From contig JAFGRY010000021.1 of assembly GCA_016934955.1 (NCBI GenBank), positions 47,049 to 111,048 on the forward strand: DNA of 64,000 bases, read 5' to 3'. Of the stretch, positions 8,711 to 17,589 are shown piece after piece (the first letter of the stretch is position 1; each line of letters starts with the position of its first letter). Both the position numbers and the translations under genes were made by a program. The notes below the pieces were generated by a model, which saw only the letters and a list, made by a program, of their open reading frames with translations, was not told the origin of the DNA and ran no database searches. The stretch comes from a bacterium (GTDB lineage: Bacteria; Zhuqueibacterota; QNDG01; JAGLOF01).

Positions 8711-9718
8711 ATGAACTCGATGGTATCGAAACTGACCGCGCGTCACGTGCGGAAAAGAACCGGACCCGCCGTACACGCGGGTATGACACAGTATATGGTG
8801 ATGGTCATTCTGTTTGTGACGGGAGTGGCCTCAATCACGGGGCAGACGATCATGGACAAAAAAAATTATAATAAGCTGACGGCTGAAGAAAAACGGGTCA
8901 TCCTCAACAAGGGCACCGAAATGCCGTTTACCGGTACATACAACGATTTTTATGAGAAGGGCCTGTATGTCTGCAAGCAGTGCAACGCGCCGCTGTTCAG
9001 GTCCGATGATAAATTCAGGTCGGAGTGCGGCTGGCCGAGCTTCGATGACGAGATCGAAGGGGCGGTGGAACGCAGAGTCGACGCGGACGGTGTGAGAACG
9101 GAAATTCTCTGCGCGAATTGCGGCGCCCATCTCGGCCACGTTTTTTTCGGTGAACGGTTCACGGACAAGAATCTCCGGCACTGCGTCAATTCCATTTCCC
9201 TCACCTTTATTCCGGCCGCACAGGTGAACAGAACGCAGAAGGCCAAGGCCTATTTCGCGGGAGGCTGTTTCTGGGGCGTGGAACATCTCTTCGAGCAGAA
9301 ACAGGGCGTCGTTTCCGCGGTGTCCGGCTACATGGGCGGCGATCTGAAGAATCCCTCCTACCAGGATGTGCTCCGGGGCACCACCGGGCATTTGGAGGCC
9401 GTGGAAGTGACCTATGATCCCGGGAAGGTGAGTTACGAGGAGCTGGCCCGTTATTTCTTCGAGATCCACGACCCGACCCAGATCAACGGACAGGGCCCGG
9501 ATATCGGTGAGCAGTATAAGTCGGCGGTGTTCGTCAGCTCCGATACTGAGGAAAAGACGGTCAGGAAATTGATCGGGATACTCCGGAACAAGGGATACGA
9601 TGTCGCGACGAAGGTGATCAAAGCCGGCCGCTTCTGGAAGGCCGAGGAGTATCATCAGGATTACTACGACAGGAAGAAACAGGAGCCGTACTGTCATTTT
9701 TATCAGAAACGGTTCTGA
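8711..9718 (+). CDS. msrBA: Bifunctional methionine sulfoxide reductase MsrB-MsrA with N-terminal membrane/signal segment
   Basis: Residues about 50-170 are MsrB: GTEMPFTGTYND, two zinc CxxC pairs (CKQC, CANC), GWPSF, and the catalytic RHCVNS. Residues about 175-335 are MsrA: GCFWGVEH with the catalytic Cys, GYMGG, a GHLEAVEV-like segment, and YHQDYY near the end. Together they reduce both R- and S-methionine sulfoxides in oxidised proteins. A hydrophobic stretch (MVMVILFVTGVASITG) near residues 27-45 implies export or membrane anchoring, fitting repair of envelope proteins. The order is MsrB then MsrA. The start at 8711 follows GGAGGGGAG; a longer in-frame start has no ribosome binding site. 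Confidence 0.94.
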   Translation: MNSMVSKLTARHVRKRTGPAVHAGMTQYMVMVILFVTGVASITGQTIMDKKNYNKLTAEEKRVILNKGTEMPFTGTYNDFYEKGLYVCKQCNAPLFRSDDKFRSECGWPSFDDEIEGAVERRVDADGVRTEILCANCGAHLGHVFFGERFTDKNLRHCVNSISLTFIPAAQVNRTQKAKAYFAGGCFWGVEHLFEQKQGVVSAVSGYMGGDLKNPSYQDVLRGTTGHLEAVEVTYDPGKVSYEELARYFFEIHDPTQINGQGPDIGEQYKSAVFVSSDTEEKTVRKLIGILRNKGYDVATKVIKAGRFWKAEEYHQDYYDRKKQEPYCHFYQKRF

Positions 9719-10024
9719 GATAAGGAGGCCGGAAGCAGGAGGCCGGAGACCGGTTCCCTTCGCCCTTCCCATTGAACATCCTGCGAAAAACATGGAAAAA
9801 TGGAAGAACGAAAGGATGAAAAGATAAAGGGACAGGTATCAGAGAACGGACAGAGCGATAGACACGGCCATCCCACTCTGGCAAGCGGCGGTCCTCGACC
9901 GCCGGAAGGATCATTTTTGTCATGCCCGCGTGTTTCAGGCGGGCATCCAGAAGGAGGGATATCAGGGGACTGCGCTGCCTCACCCGTAATTATTAGAGTC
10001 ACTGACAATTATAGGGAGACACTG
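9719..10024. repeat. Intergenic region with GA-rich repeats and REP-like hairpins
   Basis: No gene is supported here. Positions 9722-9755 hold imperfect GGAGGCCGGA / CCGGAGACC repeats like those at 12863-12895 and (reverse complement) 13099-13154. Two hairpins follow: CGGCGGT-cctcg-ACCGCCG at 9886-9904, and TGCCCGC / GCGGGCA at 9923-9945, the latter within TCATGCCCGCG...GCGGGCATCC. That is the form of short palindromic repeats dispersed in many bacterial intergenic regions. The first hairpin, with a distant ATTTTT, could also end msrBA transcription. Confidence 0.5.
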
Positions 10025-10933
10025 ATGATGAAACAGGCTCGTGTCATACTTTTGCTGACGGCCGTTGCCTCACTGGCTATGGTTTGCGCAGTATCGGGAC
10101 AGTCCGAAGAAGGAAACATCGCATTGAAAACGATCAGGGGTCCGGTTTATCTGGTTGAGCATGTTGACGGCGGGAATATCGTCGTCTACATCGGGAAGGA
10201 CAACGTGCTGATGGTCGACACCGGCGCCGATCCCGCGGACGCCCCGAACATCGAAGCCGCGATCCGGCGGCTCACCGGCAATCCCGTGACCACGGTCATC
10301 AACACACACTGGCACGGTGATCACGTGGCGGGCAATATCTACTGGGCGGAAAAGGGTGCGACGATCATCGCCCACACCAATGTCCTGAGGCAGCTGAGCC
10401 GGAAAACCTTCATGGAGTTTTTCGGGAACACGAGAGAACCGCTTCCCGGGACGGGCCGGCCGACGGTCGTGTTCGAGAAAAAGCACATCGTCCCCCTGGA
10501 CGGTGATACCGTCCATGTGTTTCATCTCTGTGCGGGCCATACCGACGGCGACGGCATTGTCCGCTTTGCAGGGGCGAATGTGATCCATGTCGGCGATCTC
10601 TATTTCAACGGCTACTACCCGTATATAGGCGTTTCTTCCGGAGGCTCGGTTTCCGGTATGATCACCGCCCTGAACCAGGTGCTGAGCACGATTGACGATG
10701 AGACGGTGATTGTGCCCGGGCACGGCCCCCTGTCCGACAAGAGAGAGCTGAGTGAGTATGTGCGGATGCTGACGGTGTGCCGGGACAGGGTGCTTTCCCT
10801 GATACAGGCGGGCGCATCCCTGGAGGAGATACAGGCCGCCGGACCCACCGCTGAGTTCGACCCCGCCTGGGGACAGGAATGGATGAGCGGAGACGAATTC
10901 GTGAGGCTGCTGGTGATGGATCTGGGCAGGTAA
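10025..10933 (+). CDS. Secreted metallo-beta-lactamase-fold hydrolase
   Basis: The 302-residue protein has a signal peptide (ILLLTAVASLAMVCAVSG, cleavage near residue 26) and the metallo-beta-lactamase fold with the zinc motif HWHGDH (about residues 95-100), a downstream zinc His in CAGHTDGD, the bridging Asp in HVGDLYFNG, and a final His in VPGHGPLSDK. The context GPVYLVEHVDGGNIVVYIG is typical of periplasmic members of unknown substrate rather than of proven beta-lactamases. Tandem ATGs at 10025 and 10028 follow an AGGGAGA site; either could be used. It has no close operon partner. Confidence 0.9.
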   Translation: MMKQARVILLLTAVASLAMVCAVSGQSEEGNIALKTIRGPVYLVEHVDGGNIVVYIGKDNVLMVDTGADPADAPNIEAAIRRLTGNPVTTVINTHWHGDHVAGNIYWAEKGATIIAHTNVLRQLSRKTFMEFFGNTREPLPGTGRPTVVFEKKHIVPLDGDTVHVFHLCAGHTDGDGIVRFAGANVIHVGDLYFNGYYPYIGVSSGGSVSGMITALNQVLSTIDDETVIVPGHGPLSDKRELSEYVRMLTVCRDRVLSLIQAGASLEEIQAAGPTAEFDPAWGQEWMSGDEFVRLLVMDLGR

Positions 10934-11056
10934 TCCGGAGATTATCCCGTTTCATTCCATAGATTTCCAGCGAAAAGCACGAAATTCGCGAAAAAGATGT
11001 ATGTCATAAATCCTCTGTTACATTTCAGTTAATGGGAATGAGACGGAGGATTTTAT

Positions 11057-11179
11057 ATGTACGCTTCAGTTAAAGCGGCAATAGAATTATACTCCATCAT
11101 GATATATCTTTCGTTTATTTCGTGCCTTTCGTTGGCGGTGTACACATATTACGGAGCGTCGGTGACCGTTCAATCCTGA
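11057..11179 (+). CDS. Possible 40-residue membrane peptide
   Basis: A short reading frame begins seven bases after a strong CGGAGG ribosome binding site and encodes 40 residues with one hydrophobic helix (IMIYLSFISCLSLAVYTYY). The strong site and the helix make it a plausible small membrane protein upstream of the AbgT transporter gene. There is no homology I can name, and the frame is short enough to be chance. The rest of the 10934-11278 gap shows nothing definite beyond an AT-rich region before the transporter. Confidence 0.35.
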   Translation: MYASVKAAIELYSIMIYLSFISCLSLAVYTYYGASVTVQS

Positions 11180-11278
11180 AAAAATTTGTTTTTCCCCAAA
11201 AATTTATTACATTGATCCCCATATTCCCGCTGAACCGGGCGCCCTGTAATCAAAACAGATCATGAGAGGACTCCAGCA

Positions 11279-12859
11279 ATGGCACAATCATCATCGGACA
11301 GGAAGAAGAACCTGAAGAAACCGGAGCAAAAGAAAACGAATTCGGCGGACGGATCGGTGAAGCGCACTTTTTTCCTTCGCTCCCTTGACGGGATCGAGAA
11401 AGTCGGCAACAAACTGCCCCATCCGGCAAGCCTTTTTCTTATTTTCGTGGTCATTATCATGGTCGTCTCTCATATCGTGACCGTTTCGGGTGTGACCGCC
11501 GTGCATCCGGGCACCGGCGAAACGATCAGGGCCAACAGTCTGCTCAGCGGTGAGGGCATTCGCTGGTTTTACACCCATCTTATCGATAATTTCGTTCAAT
11601 TTCCGCCGTTGGGCGTGGTGCTGGCCGTTATGCTCGGCATCGGGCTCGCCGACGGGGCCGGCCTTATTTCGGCGCTGCTCAGACAGATGGTGCTGACGGC
11701 GCCGAAACGGCTCATCACCGCGGCGGTGGTGGCGGCCGGTATTCTCTCTCATATGGCTTCCAGCGCGGGGTATGTGCTCCTGGTGCCGCTGGGGGCGATG
11801 ATCTTCATCGCCTTCAAGCGTCATCCCATGGCCGGCATCGCGGCCGCGTTCGCGGGCGTGTCTGGCGGATTCGGCGCCAATTTTCTCATCGGTTCAATAG
11901 ACCCCATCCTGGCGGGACTGAGTGAATCGGCGGCCCGCATGGTCGATCCGGCCATTCAGGTCACGCCGGCGGTCAATTTCTATTTCGCCCTGGCCTCGGC
12001 GATCCTGCTGGTGATTCTCGGCACCTGGGTTACCGAGAAGTTCGTGGAGCCCAGGCTGGGGGAATACCACGGCGAGATGGAGGAGGTCGATTCGGTAACG
12101 GGGAGAGAGAAACGGGCCATGAAATGGGCCGGTATCTCCAGTCTCCTCGTCCTGGCGGTCTTTCTGGTAATGCTCGTTCCCGCGAACGGGCTGCTGCGCA
12201 ATCCTGAGACCGGATCCGTACTGCATTCGCCCTTCATGACCGGCCTGGTATCGGCCCTGCTGATCTTCTTCCTCATCCCCGGTCTCGTCTACGGCGTCGC
12301 TGTCGGCAGGATCAAAAACGACAAGGACGTGGTAAAGCTGATGACCGAGGCCATGAAGGGCCTTTCCGGATACATCGTCCTGGTATTTTTCGCGGCCCAG
12401 TTCGTCTACTGCTTTCAACACAGCAATATGGGCATCCTGCTGGCGATCAAAGGGGCCGAGCTGCTGAAATCCATCGGCTTCACCGGCATCGGTCTGCTGC
12501 TGGCCTTTGTGCTCGTCTCGGCATTCATCAACATGTTCATGGGCAGCGCTTCGGCCAAGTGGGCGATCATGGCGCCGGTGTTCGTGCCTATGTTCATGCT
12601 GGTGGGCTACCATCCAGGGGTCACCCAGGCCGCCTTCAGGATCGGTGATTCGGTCACCAACATCATCACGCCCATGATGTCCTATTTCGCGCTCATTGTG
12701 GCCTTCGCCCAGAAGTACGACGAGAAGTACGGACTGGGAACGATCATCGCGACGATGCTGCCCTATTCGGTGATCTTCTTTATTTTTTGGTCCGTGCTGC
12801 TGGCCATCTGGATGCTGCTGGGACTGCCCATGGGCCCGGGGGCGCCGATACATTTTTAA
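11279..12859 (+). CDS. abgT: AbgT-family transporter (p-aminobenzoyl-glutamate type)
   Basis: The 526-residue protein has a charged N-terminus rich in Lys and about 11-12 hydrophobic segments. Family-typical blocks are present: GIEKVGNKLPHPASLF near the start, GLADGAGLISALL, SHMASSAGYVLLVPLGAMIF, FAGVSGGFGANFLIGSIDP, and the re-entrant region FMGSASAKWAIMAPVFVPMFM with GDSVTNIITPMMSYF. AbgT proteins import p-aminobenzoyl-glutamate or, in MtrF-like members, export sulfonamides and p-aminobenzoate. Which applies here cannot be told, and no aminohydrolase partner (AbgA/B) is nearby. A GAGAGG site precedes the start. Confidence 0.93.
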   Translation: MAQSSSDRKKNLKKPEQKKTNSADGSVKRTFFLRSLDGIEKVGNKLPHPASLFLIFVVIIMVVSHIVTVSGVTAVHPGTGETIRANSLLSGEGIRWFYTHLIDNFVQFPPLGVVLAVMLGIGLADGAGLISALLRQMVLTAPKRLITAAVVAAGILSHMASSAGYVLLVPLGAMIFIAFKRHPMAGIAAAFAGVSGGFGANFLIGSIDPILAGLSESAARMVDPAIQVTPAVNFYFALASAILLVILGTWVTEKFVEPRLGEYHGEMEEVDSVTGREKRAMKWAGISSLLVLAVFLVMLVPANGLLRNPETGSVLHSPFMTGLVSALLIFFLIPGLVYGVAVGRIKNDKDVVKLMTEAMKGLSGYIVLVFFAAQFVYCFQHSNMGILLAIKGAELLKSIGFTGIGLLLAFVLVSAFINMFMGSASAKWAIMAPVFVPMFMLVGYHPGVTQAAFRIGDSVTNIITPMMSYFALIVAFAQKYDEKYGLGTIIATMLPYSVIFFIFWSVLLAIWMLLGLPMGPGAPIHF

Positions 12860-12970
12860 AGCAGACAGGAGACGGGAGGCAGGAGACAGGGCCCGGCCCC
12901 GCGCAGGGCGGTTCATTCTACCGGTCGGTCTCGGTATCGCAATCGCCGACGGAGGTAGAGCGACCAGACG

Positions 12971-13050
12971 GTTCATGAGTTGATGGGTTCATGAGTTGAT
13001 GGGTTCATGGGTTCATGAGTTGATGGGTTCATGAGTTCATGAGTTGATGG
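12971..13050. repeat. Minisatellite of ten 8-base units
   Basis: Exactly ten units of GTTCATGA or GTTGATGG (one GTTCATGG) run without interruption. It lies between abgT and the gene at 13216, 20 bases before a promoter-like sequence. The copy number is probably variable. There are no spacers, so this is not a CRISPR array. Confidence 0.85.
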
Positions 13051-13070
13051 GTTACGTTCTTAAAAAATAC

Positions 13071-13154
<84 letters not shown>

Positions 13155-13215
13155 CCGGAAGCAAGCGTCGCTACGCGGCTTTCCGGTCTCCGTTTAATGT
13201 ATGAAGGACACCCGC

Positions 13216-13503
13216 ATGACCACTCCCACCGCATACCCCCCCGGCTCAGAGATAACCGGCGCAGACATCCCCGGGCTGACGTCACGGGACAGGGTGTTCG
13301 TCGAAGAGAGCCGGCACTGGTTTCTCGTGATCGAGCGCAGGAGCCGCATCATCATGGCCGACGGGAAGCGGCTGCTCGATAAGATCCGGGCGGTTCAGGA
13401 GGTATTCCCCGATATTCATGTCGATATCAGGAGCGGCGCTCCGGTCTGCGGCAAGACCCGGGCGTTTCTCGCGGAACACGATATCGCCATCGTTCCGCTG
13501 TGA
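13216..13503 (+). CDS. Small hypothetical protein
   Basis: A 95-residue acidic/basic mixed protein without signal peptide or membrane helix. I do not recognise a family. The predicted body alternates strands and helices (DRVFVEESRHWFLVIERRSRIIMADGKR, then a helix KIRAVQEVF, then PVCGKTRAFLAEHDIAIVPL). The start at 13216 follows AAGGA by seven bases, while an upstream in-frame ATG at 13201 overlaps that site. It may share a promoter with, or lie just upstream of, the receiver protein at 13643. Confidence 0.6.
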   Translation: MTTPTAYPPGSEITGADIPGLTSRDRVFVEESRHWFLVIERRSRIIMADGKRLLDKIRAVQEVFPDIHVDIRSGAPVCGKTRAFLAEHDIAIVPL

Positions 13504-13642
13504 TTCCTTCATTCAGCCGGGGAGATCCGCGTCATCCGCGGCCGGGCCGGTGCATTCCGGCGGGAAGATGTATTAGAAATTACTTGACCCGTGGTATTAT
13601 TATAGGTACCTTTATCCACAACGCTATCCCCTCACAACCCGG

Positions 13643-14020
13643 ATGGATACCATGAAAAAAGTGCTGATCATCGACGATGAAGAGCGGATTCTGGAACTGA
13701 TGAACCGGTTCATTACCCGGCTCGGGTATGAAGCGGTGACCACCGCGTCCTGGGAAGAGGGCATAGAACTCTTCAAAAATGATTTTTTTGCTCTGGTCAT
13801 CCTGGACGTGAACATGCCGGGCAGAGACGGATTCCATGTGGCCAGGGATATGAATGCGCTCAGGCCCGGACAGAAAATTATCATCATCACCGGACTCGGC
13901 CCCGGGCAGGCGTATGAATACCTGTCCAAACTGGAAGATGTGGATATCAGTGAGATCCTTTACAAGCCGTTCGATTTCAAGAAACTGAAGCAGATTATCA
14001 CCAGAACACTCTGTGACTGA
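13643..14020 (+). CDS. Single-domain response regulator (CheY-like receiver)
   Basis: The 125-residue protein is a lone receiver: acidic residues IIDDEE, phospho-acceptor Asp55 in VILDVNMPG, a Thr in IITGL, and the conserved Lys in YKPFDF. No output domain is present, so it should act by protein-protein interaction or in a phosphorelay. Starts at 13643 and 13652 are both possible; neither has a strong ribosome binding site. A TTGACC box at 13584 (ACTTGAC context) may be its -35 element. No kinase adjoins it. Confidence 0.9.
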   Translation: MDTMKKVLIIDDEERILELMNRFITRLGYEAVTTASWEEGIELFKNDFFALVILDVNMPGRDGFHVARDMNALRPGQKIIIITGLGPGQAYEYLSKLEDVDISEILYKPFDFKKLKQIITRTLCD

Positions 14021-14166
14021 GATCACGTCACCCGGCGGACCGCTCCCGTCCCCGCACGGGGCAATTCCACCTTCCCAATTACCGGTTTTTATTTGGTTAT
14101 CCGATAATTTTTTATTATCTTGTCGGCCATAATTTTTTTTACATTCGTGACCACGCTGGAGGAAGT

Positions 14167-16395
14167 ATGTCGAACAATCTTTTCTGGTTTATCCCGGGGG
14201 CAGCGCTGCTGGCGCTGGGGTTCGCCCTGTTTTTCTTCAGGCAGCTGATGAAGGAGGATGAGGGAACCGATACCATGAAAAAAATCGCCCTGTACGTGCG
14301 GCAGGGGGCGATGGCCTATCTCAAGCAGCAGTACAAAGTCGTGATGCTCGTATTCGCGATCCTCACCGCCCTGTTCGCGTTCATGGCCTACGGGCTGCAC
14401 TTCCAGAACAACTGGGTCTGGGGTGCGTTCCTCACCGGCGGGTTCTTTTCGGGCCTGGCCGGATTTTTCGGGATGAAAACGGCAACCTATGCCTCGGCCC
14501 GGACCGCAAACGCCGCCAAGAATTCCCTGAATGACGGACTTCGGGTCGCTTTCCGCAGCGGCGCGGTGATGGGGCTGGTTGTTGTGGGGCTGGCGCTGCT
14601 GGATATTTCGATCTGGTTCCTGATCCTCAATCACTTTATTCCCGAGGGCACGATAGTCGGGCAGAAACTGGCCATCATCACCACGACCATGCTGACGTTC
14701 GGTATGGGCGCATCGACGCAGGCGCTGTTCGCACGGGTCGGCGGCGGCATCTTCACCAAGGCCGCGGATGTGGGCGCTGATCTGGTGGGCAAGGTCGAAG
14801 CCGGCATCCCCGAGGATGATCCCCGCAACCCGGCCACCATCGCTGATAACGTGGGCGATAATGTGGGTGACGTGGCGGGCATGGGCGCCGATCTCTATGA
14901 ATCCTACTGCGGCTCGGTGCTGGCTACCGCCGCCCTGGGCGCGGCCGCGTTCATGTCAACGCCGCTCCTGCAGTTCAAGGCGGTCATCGCGCCGATGCTG
15001 ATCGCCGCGATCGGTACCATCCTTTCCATTCTCGGTATCTTCGCCGTTCGAACAAAGGAGGGCGCGTCCCAGAAACAGCTTCTGGGAGCCCTCTCCCGGG
15101 GAGTGAATCTCAGCTCGGTCCTGATCGTCATTCTTTCACTCGTCATCCTGAAAGTACTCGATATCCCCAATGCCTGGGGTGTGTGGGGCGCGATCGTCGC
15201 CGGGCTCATTGCCGGTATCGCCATCGGGAAAGTCACGGAATACTTCACTTCCCATTCCTTCCGTCCCACTCAGCGGATTGCTGAAAATGCCAAGACCGGT
15301 CCGGCCACGGTGATCATTTCCGGCCTGGGCACCGGCATGCTTTCCACCGTCTTTCCGGTGCTGTTCATTGTCACCGGCACCTTCACCGCCTATATGCTGG
15401 CAGCCGGCGGCGATTTCGCCAATTTCCAGATGGGGCTCTACGGCATCGGTATCGCGGCCGTCGGCATGCTCTCCACCCTGGGAATAACCCTCGCCACGGA
15501 TGCGTACGGTCCCATCGCCGACAATGCCGGCGGCAACGCCGAGATGAGCGGTCTGGGAGAAGCGGTCCGGAAACGGACCGATGCGCTCGATGCCCTGGGC
15601 AACACCACGGCGGCCACCGGCAAAGGCTTCGCCATCGGTTCAGCGGCCCTGACCGCGCTGGCGCTGCTTGCATCGTACGTCGAAGAGCTGAAGATCGGTC
15701 TTGAGCGTCTGGCCGAGCAGGCCGCGGTGATCGGTGACGTGCCTGTAAAGGTCGCCGCGTTTCTTGAAAAGGCGGGACTGGAGACCCTCCACGAAGCGTC
15801 GCTGCCGGATTTCATGAGAGCATATGAGGTCAATCTCATGAATCCCAAGGTGCTGATCGGCATGTTTCTCGGCGCCATGATGGCGTTCATGTTCTGCGGA
15901 CTGACCATGAACGCCGTGGGTCGGGCCGCGGGGAAAATGGTCGATGAGGTGCGCCGCCAGTTCAAAGAGATCAAGGGAATCCTCGAAGGCAAGGCCGAAC
16001 CCGATTATGCCCGCTGTGTGGCCATCTCCACCAGGGGAGCCCAGCATGAAATGATGCTGCCCTCCCTGCTCGCCATTATCGCACCCGTTTCCGTCGGAAT
16101 CATTTTCGGTGTTCCCGGTGTCATGGGACTTCTCGTCGGCGGTCTGGCCGCCGGGTTCGCCCTGGCGATTTTCATGGCCAACGCGGGCGGCGCCTGGGAT
16201 AATGCCAAGAAATATATCGAAGAGGGCAACGTCGGCGGCAAAGGGTCCGACGCGCATAAAGCAGCGGTGATCGGTGATACCGTAGGCGATCCGTTCAAGG
16301 ACACGTCCGGACCAAGTCTCAATATTCTGATCAAGCTGATGAGCATGGTCGCTATTGTCATGGCCGGATTTACCGTAGCCTTCTCACTCTTTTAG
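14167..16395 (+). CDS. hppA: Membrane-bound ion-translocating pyrophosphatase, K+-dependent type
   Basis: The 742-residue, roughly 16-helix protein has the family's pyrophosphate/magnesium motifs [11 protein letters not shown] (about residues 199-209), [20 protein letters not shown], the second acidic cluster [17 protein letters not shown], and the C-terminal [15 protein letters not shown]. It hydrolyses pyrophosphate to pump H+ or Na+ across the inner membrane. [10 protein letters not shown] (about 478-487) has Ala where K+-independent enzymes carry Lys, so it should need potassium. Na+ versus H+ specificity is not decided. The start follows GGAGGAA; the gene is followed by a hairpin terminator. 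Confidence 0.96.
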   Translation: MSNNLFWFIPGAALLALGFALFFFRQLMKEDEGTDTMKKIALYVRQGAMAYLKQQYKVVMLVFAILTALFAFMAYGLHFQNNWVWGAFLTGGFFSGLAGFFGMKTATYASARTANAAKNSLNDGLRVAFRSGAVMGLVVVGLALLDISIWFLILNHFIPEGTIVGQKLAIITTTMLTFGMGASTQALFARVGGGIFTKAADVGADLVGKVEAGIPEDDPRNPATIADNVGDNVGDVAGMGADLYESYCGSVLATAALGAAAFMSTPLLQFKAVIAPMLIAAIGTILSILGIFAVRTKEGASQKQLLGALSRGVNLSSVLIVILSLVILKVLDIPNAWGVWGAIVAGLIAGIAIGKVTEYFTSHSFRPTQRIAENAKTGPATVIISGLGTGMLSTVFPVLFIVTGTFTAYMLAAGGDFANFQMGLYGIGIAAVGMLSTLGITLATDAYGPIADNAGGNAEMSGLGEAVRKRTDALDALGNTTAATGKGFAIGSAALTALALLASYVEELKIGLERLAEQAAVIGDVPVKVAAFLEKAGLETLHEASLPDFMRAYEVNLMNPKVLIGMFLGAMMAFMFCGLTMNAVGRAAGKMVDEVRRQFKEIKGILEGKAEPDYARCVAISTRGAQHEMMLPSLLAIIAPVSVGIIFGVPGVMGLLVGGLAAGFALAIFMANAGGAWDNAKKYIEEGNVGGKGSDAHKAAVIGDTVGDPFKDTSGPSLNILIKLMSMVAIVMAGFTVAFSLF

Positions 16396-16402
16396 CATAC
16401 CT

Positions 16403-16433
16403 GCCTCCGGGAGACAGCCGGTCTCCCGGAGGC
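16403..16433 (+). terminator. Hairpin terminator after hppA
   Basis: A 13-bp perfect stem (GCCTCCGGGAGAC / GTCTCCCGGAGGC) with a 5-base loop lies 8 bases after the stop codon. It lacks a clear T tract, so termination may be partial or factor-assisted. Confidence 0.65.
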
Positions 16434-16648
16434 CTCGCTTCCATTCCGTATCACCTCCCCAAAAGAATGTTCAATCGCATGAATATTCGCAAGGTTTCAG
16501 CTTTGCCGGTGTTTCATGTAGTGTTGCGGGCGAGAGAGCTGGTTGAACCCGCGGCTGTTGAACTGAAACCGGGAAGGGTAAATATCGTACACTAACCGCG
16601 AGCTGTGTAACAGGAACGAAGAAAAGCCACGAACCGTCGAGGAGAGAA

Positions 16649-17551
16649 ATGGAAATCAGTATCACATCATTGAACAAAATTTATCCGAACGGCAATCAGG
16701 CCCTTACCAATGTCGACTTGGAGATAAAGAACGGCATGTTCGGTCTTCTGGGACCGAACGGGGCCGGCAAGACAACGCTGATGCGGATCCTCGTCACCTT
16801 GATGAAGCCGACCAGCGGTTCCATTATCGTAAACGGGATGGATCTGGACAGAAACAGAAAAGCGATCCGGGCGGTCATGGGGTACCTGCCCCAGGATTTC
16901 AGGTTTTTTTCCAAACTGTCAACCTGGGAGTTTCTCGATTATGTCGCGGCCTTGGCAGGGCTGAAAGAACGGAAAAAAAGAGCGCACGCGGTGGACGAGA
17001 TGCTCGAAAAAGTGGGCCTTTTCGATGTGCGCGACCGGCAGGCCAATAAACTTTCAGGCGGAATGAAACGTCGTCTCGGTATCGCCCAGGCCCTGATCGG
17101 GGACCCGAAAATCGTTATCGTGGACGAGCCTACCACCGGTCTCGACCCGGAAGAACGGATCAGGTTCCGGAACCTGCTTTCAGACATGAGCCAGCGTGAT
17201 ATCATCATCATTCTTTCAACCCATATCGTGGGGGACATCTCCAGCGCCTGCCACCAGATGGCGCTTCTTGATGAAGGAAGCCTGGTGTTCTCCGGTTCGC
17301 CGGATGAGCTGATCGACATGGCAAAGGGCAATGTCTGGCAGATCAAGGCCATTGACAGCGAACTCGAAGATATCAAATCCAGGTACCCGGTTATCTCCAC
17401 CATTCCCTCCGATAACGGCTGGGATGTGGAAGTCGTCGCCAAAAAGCTCGACGGCTACCCCGGAACAGCGGTCGATCCCAATCTCGAGCACGCCTACGTC
17501 AATTTCATGGAATTCAAACTGGGACGCACCTGGCACGGCGAAGCCGTGTAA
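16649..17551 (+). CDS. ABC transporter ATP-binding protein
   Basis: The 300-residue protein is a single nucleotide-binding domain: A-loop Tyr in LNKIYPNG, Walker A GPNGAGKTT, Q-loop GYLPQDF, signature LSGGMKRR, Walker B IVIVDEP, D-loop TTGLDPEERIRF, and H-switch STHIVGD. A C-terminal extension of about 80 residues resembles that of NatA/CcmA-like exporters. It is closely similar in sequence to the ATPase domain of the hybrid protein encoded at 26874 (shared blocks FGLLGPNGAGK, GYLPQ, RERIRFRNLL). GAGGAGA precedes the start. It is the first gene of the export operon and probably energises the ABC-2 permease 38 bases downstream. Confidence 0.95.
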   Translation: MEISITSLNKIYPNGNQALTNVDLEIKNGMFGLLGPNGAGKTTLMRILVTLMKPTSGSIIVNGMDLDRNRKAIRAVMGYLPQDFRFFSKLSTWEFLDYVAALAGLKERKKRAHAVDEMLEKVGLFDVRDRQANKLSGGMKRRLGIAQALIGDPKIVIVDEPTTGLDPEERIRFRNLLSDMSQRDIIIILSTHIVGDISSACHQMALLDEGSLVFSGSPDELIDMAKGNVWQIKAIDSELEDIKSRYPVISTIPSDNGWDVEVVAKKLDGYPGTAVDPNLEHAYVNFMEFKLGRTWHGEAV

Positions 17552-17589
17552 CGCGCCCGTGACCATAGAACAATCACAGAGGACTCATT

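Noticed and set aside
10025..10933. Antibiotic-resistance metallo-beta-lactamase
   Set aside because: Only the general fold and HWHGDH are seen; the surrounding motifs fit generic periplasmic hydrolases, and no resistance context is present.
16467..16595. Small 42-codon frame between hppA and the ABC operon
   Set aside because: No ribosome binding site, no recognisable features, and it lies in a leader-like region; treated as chance.
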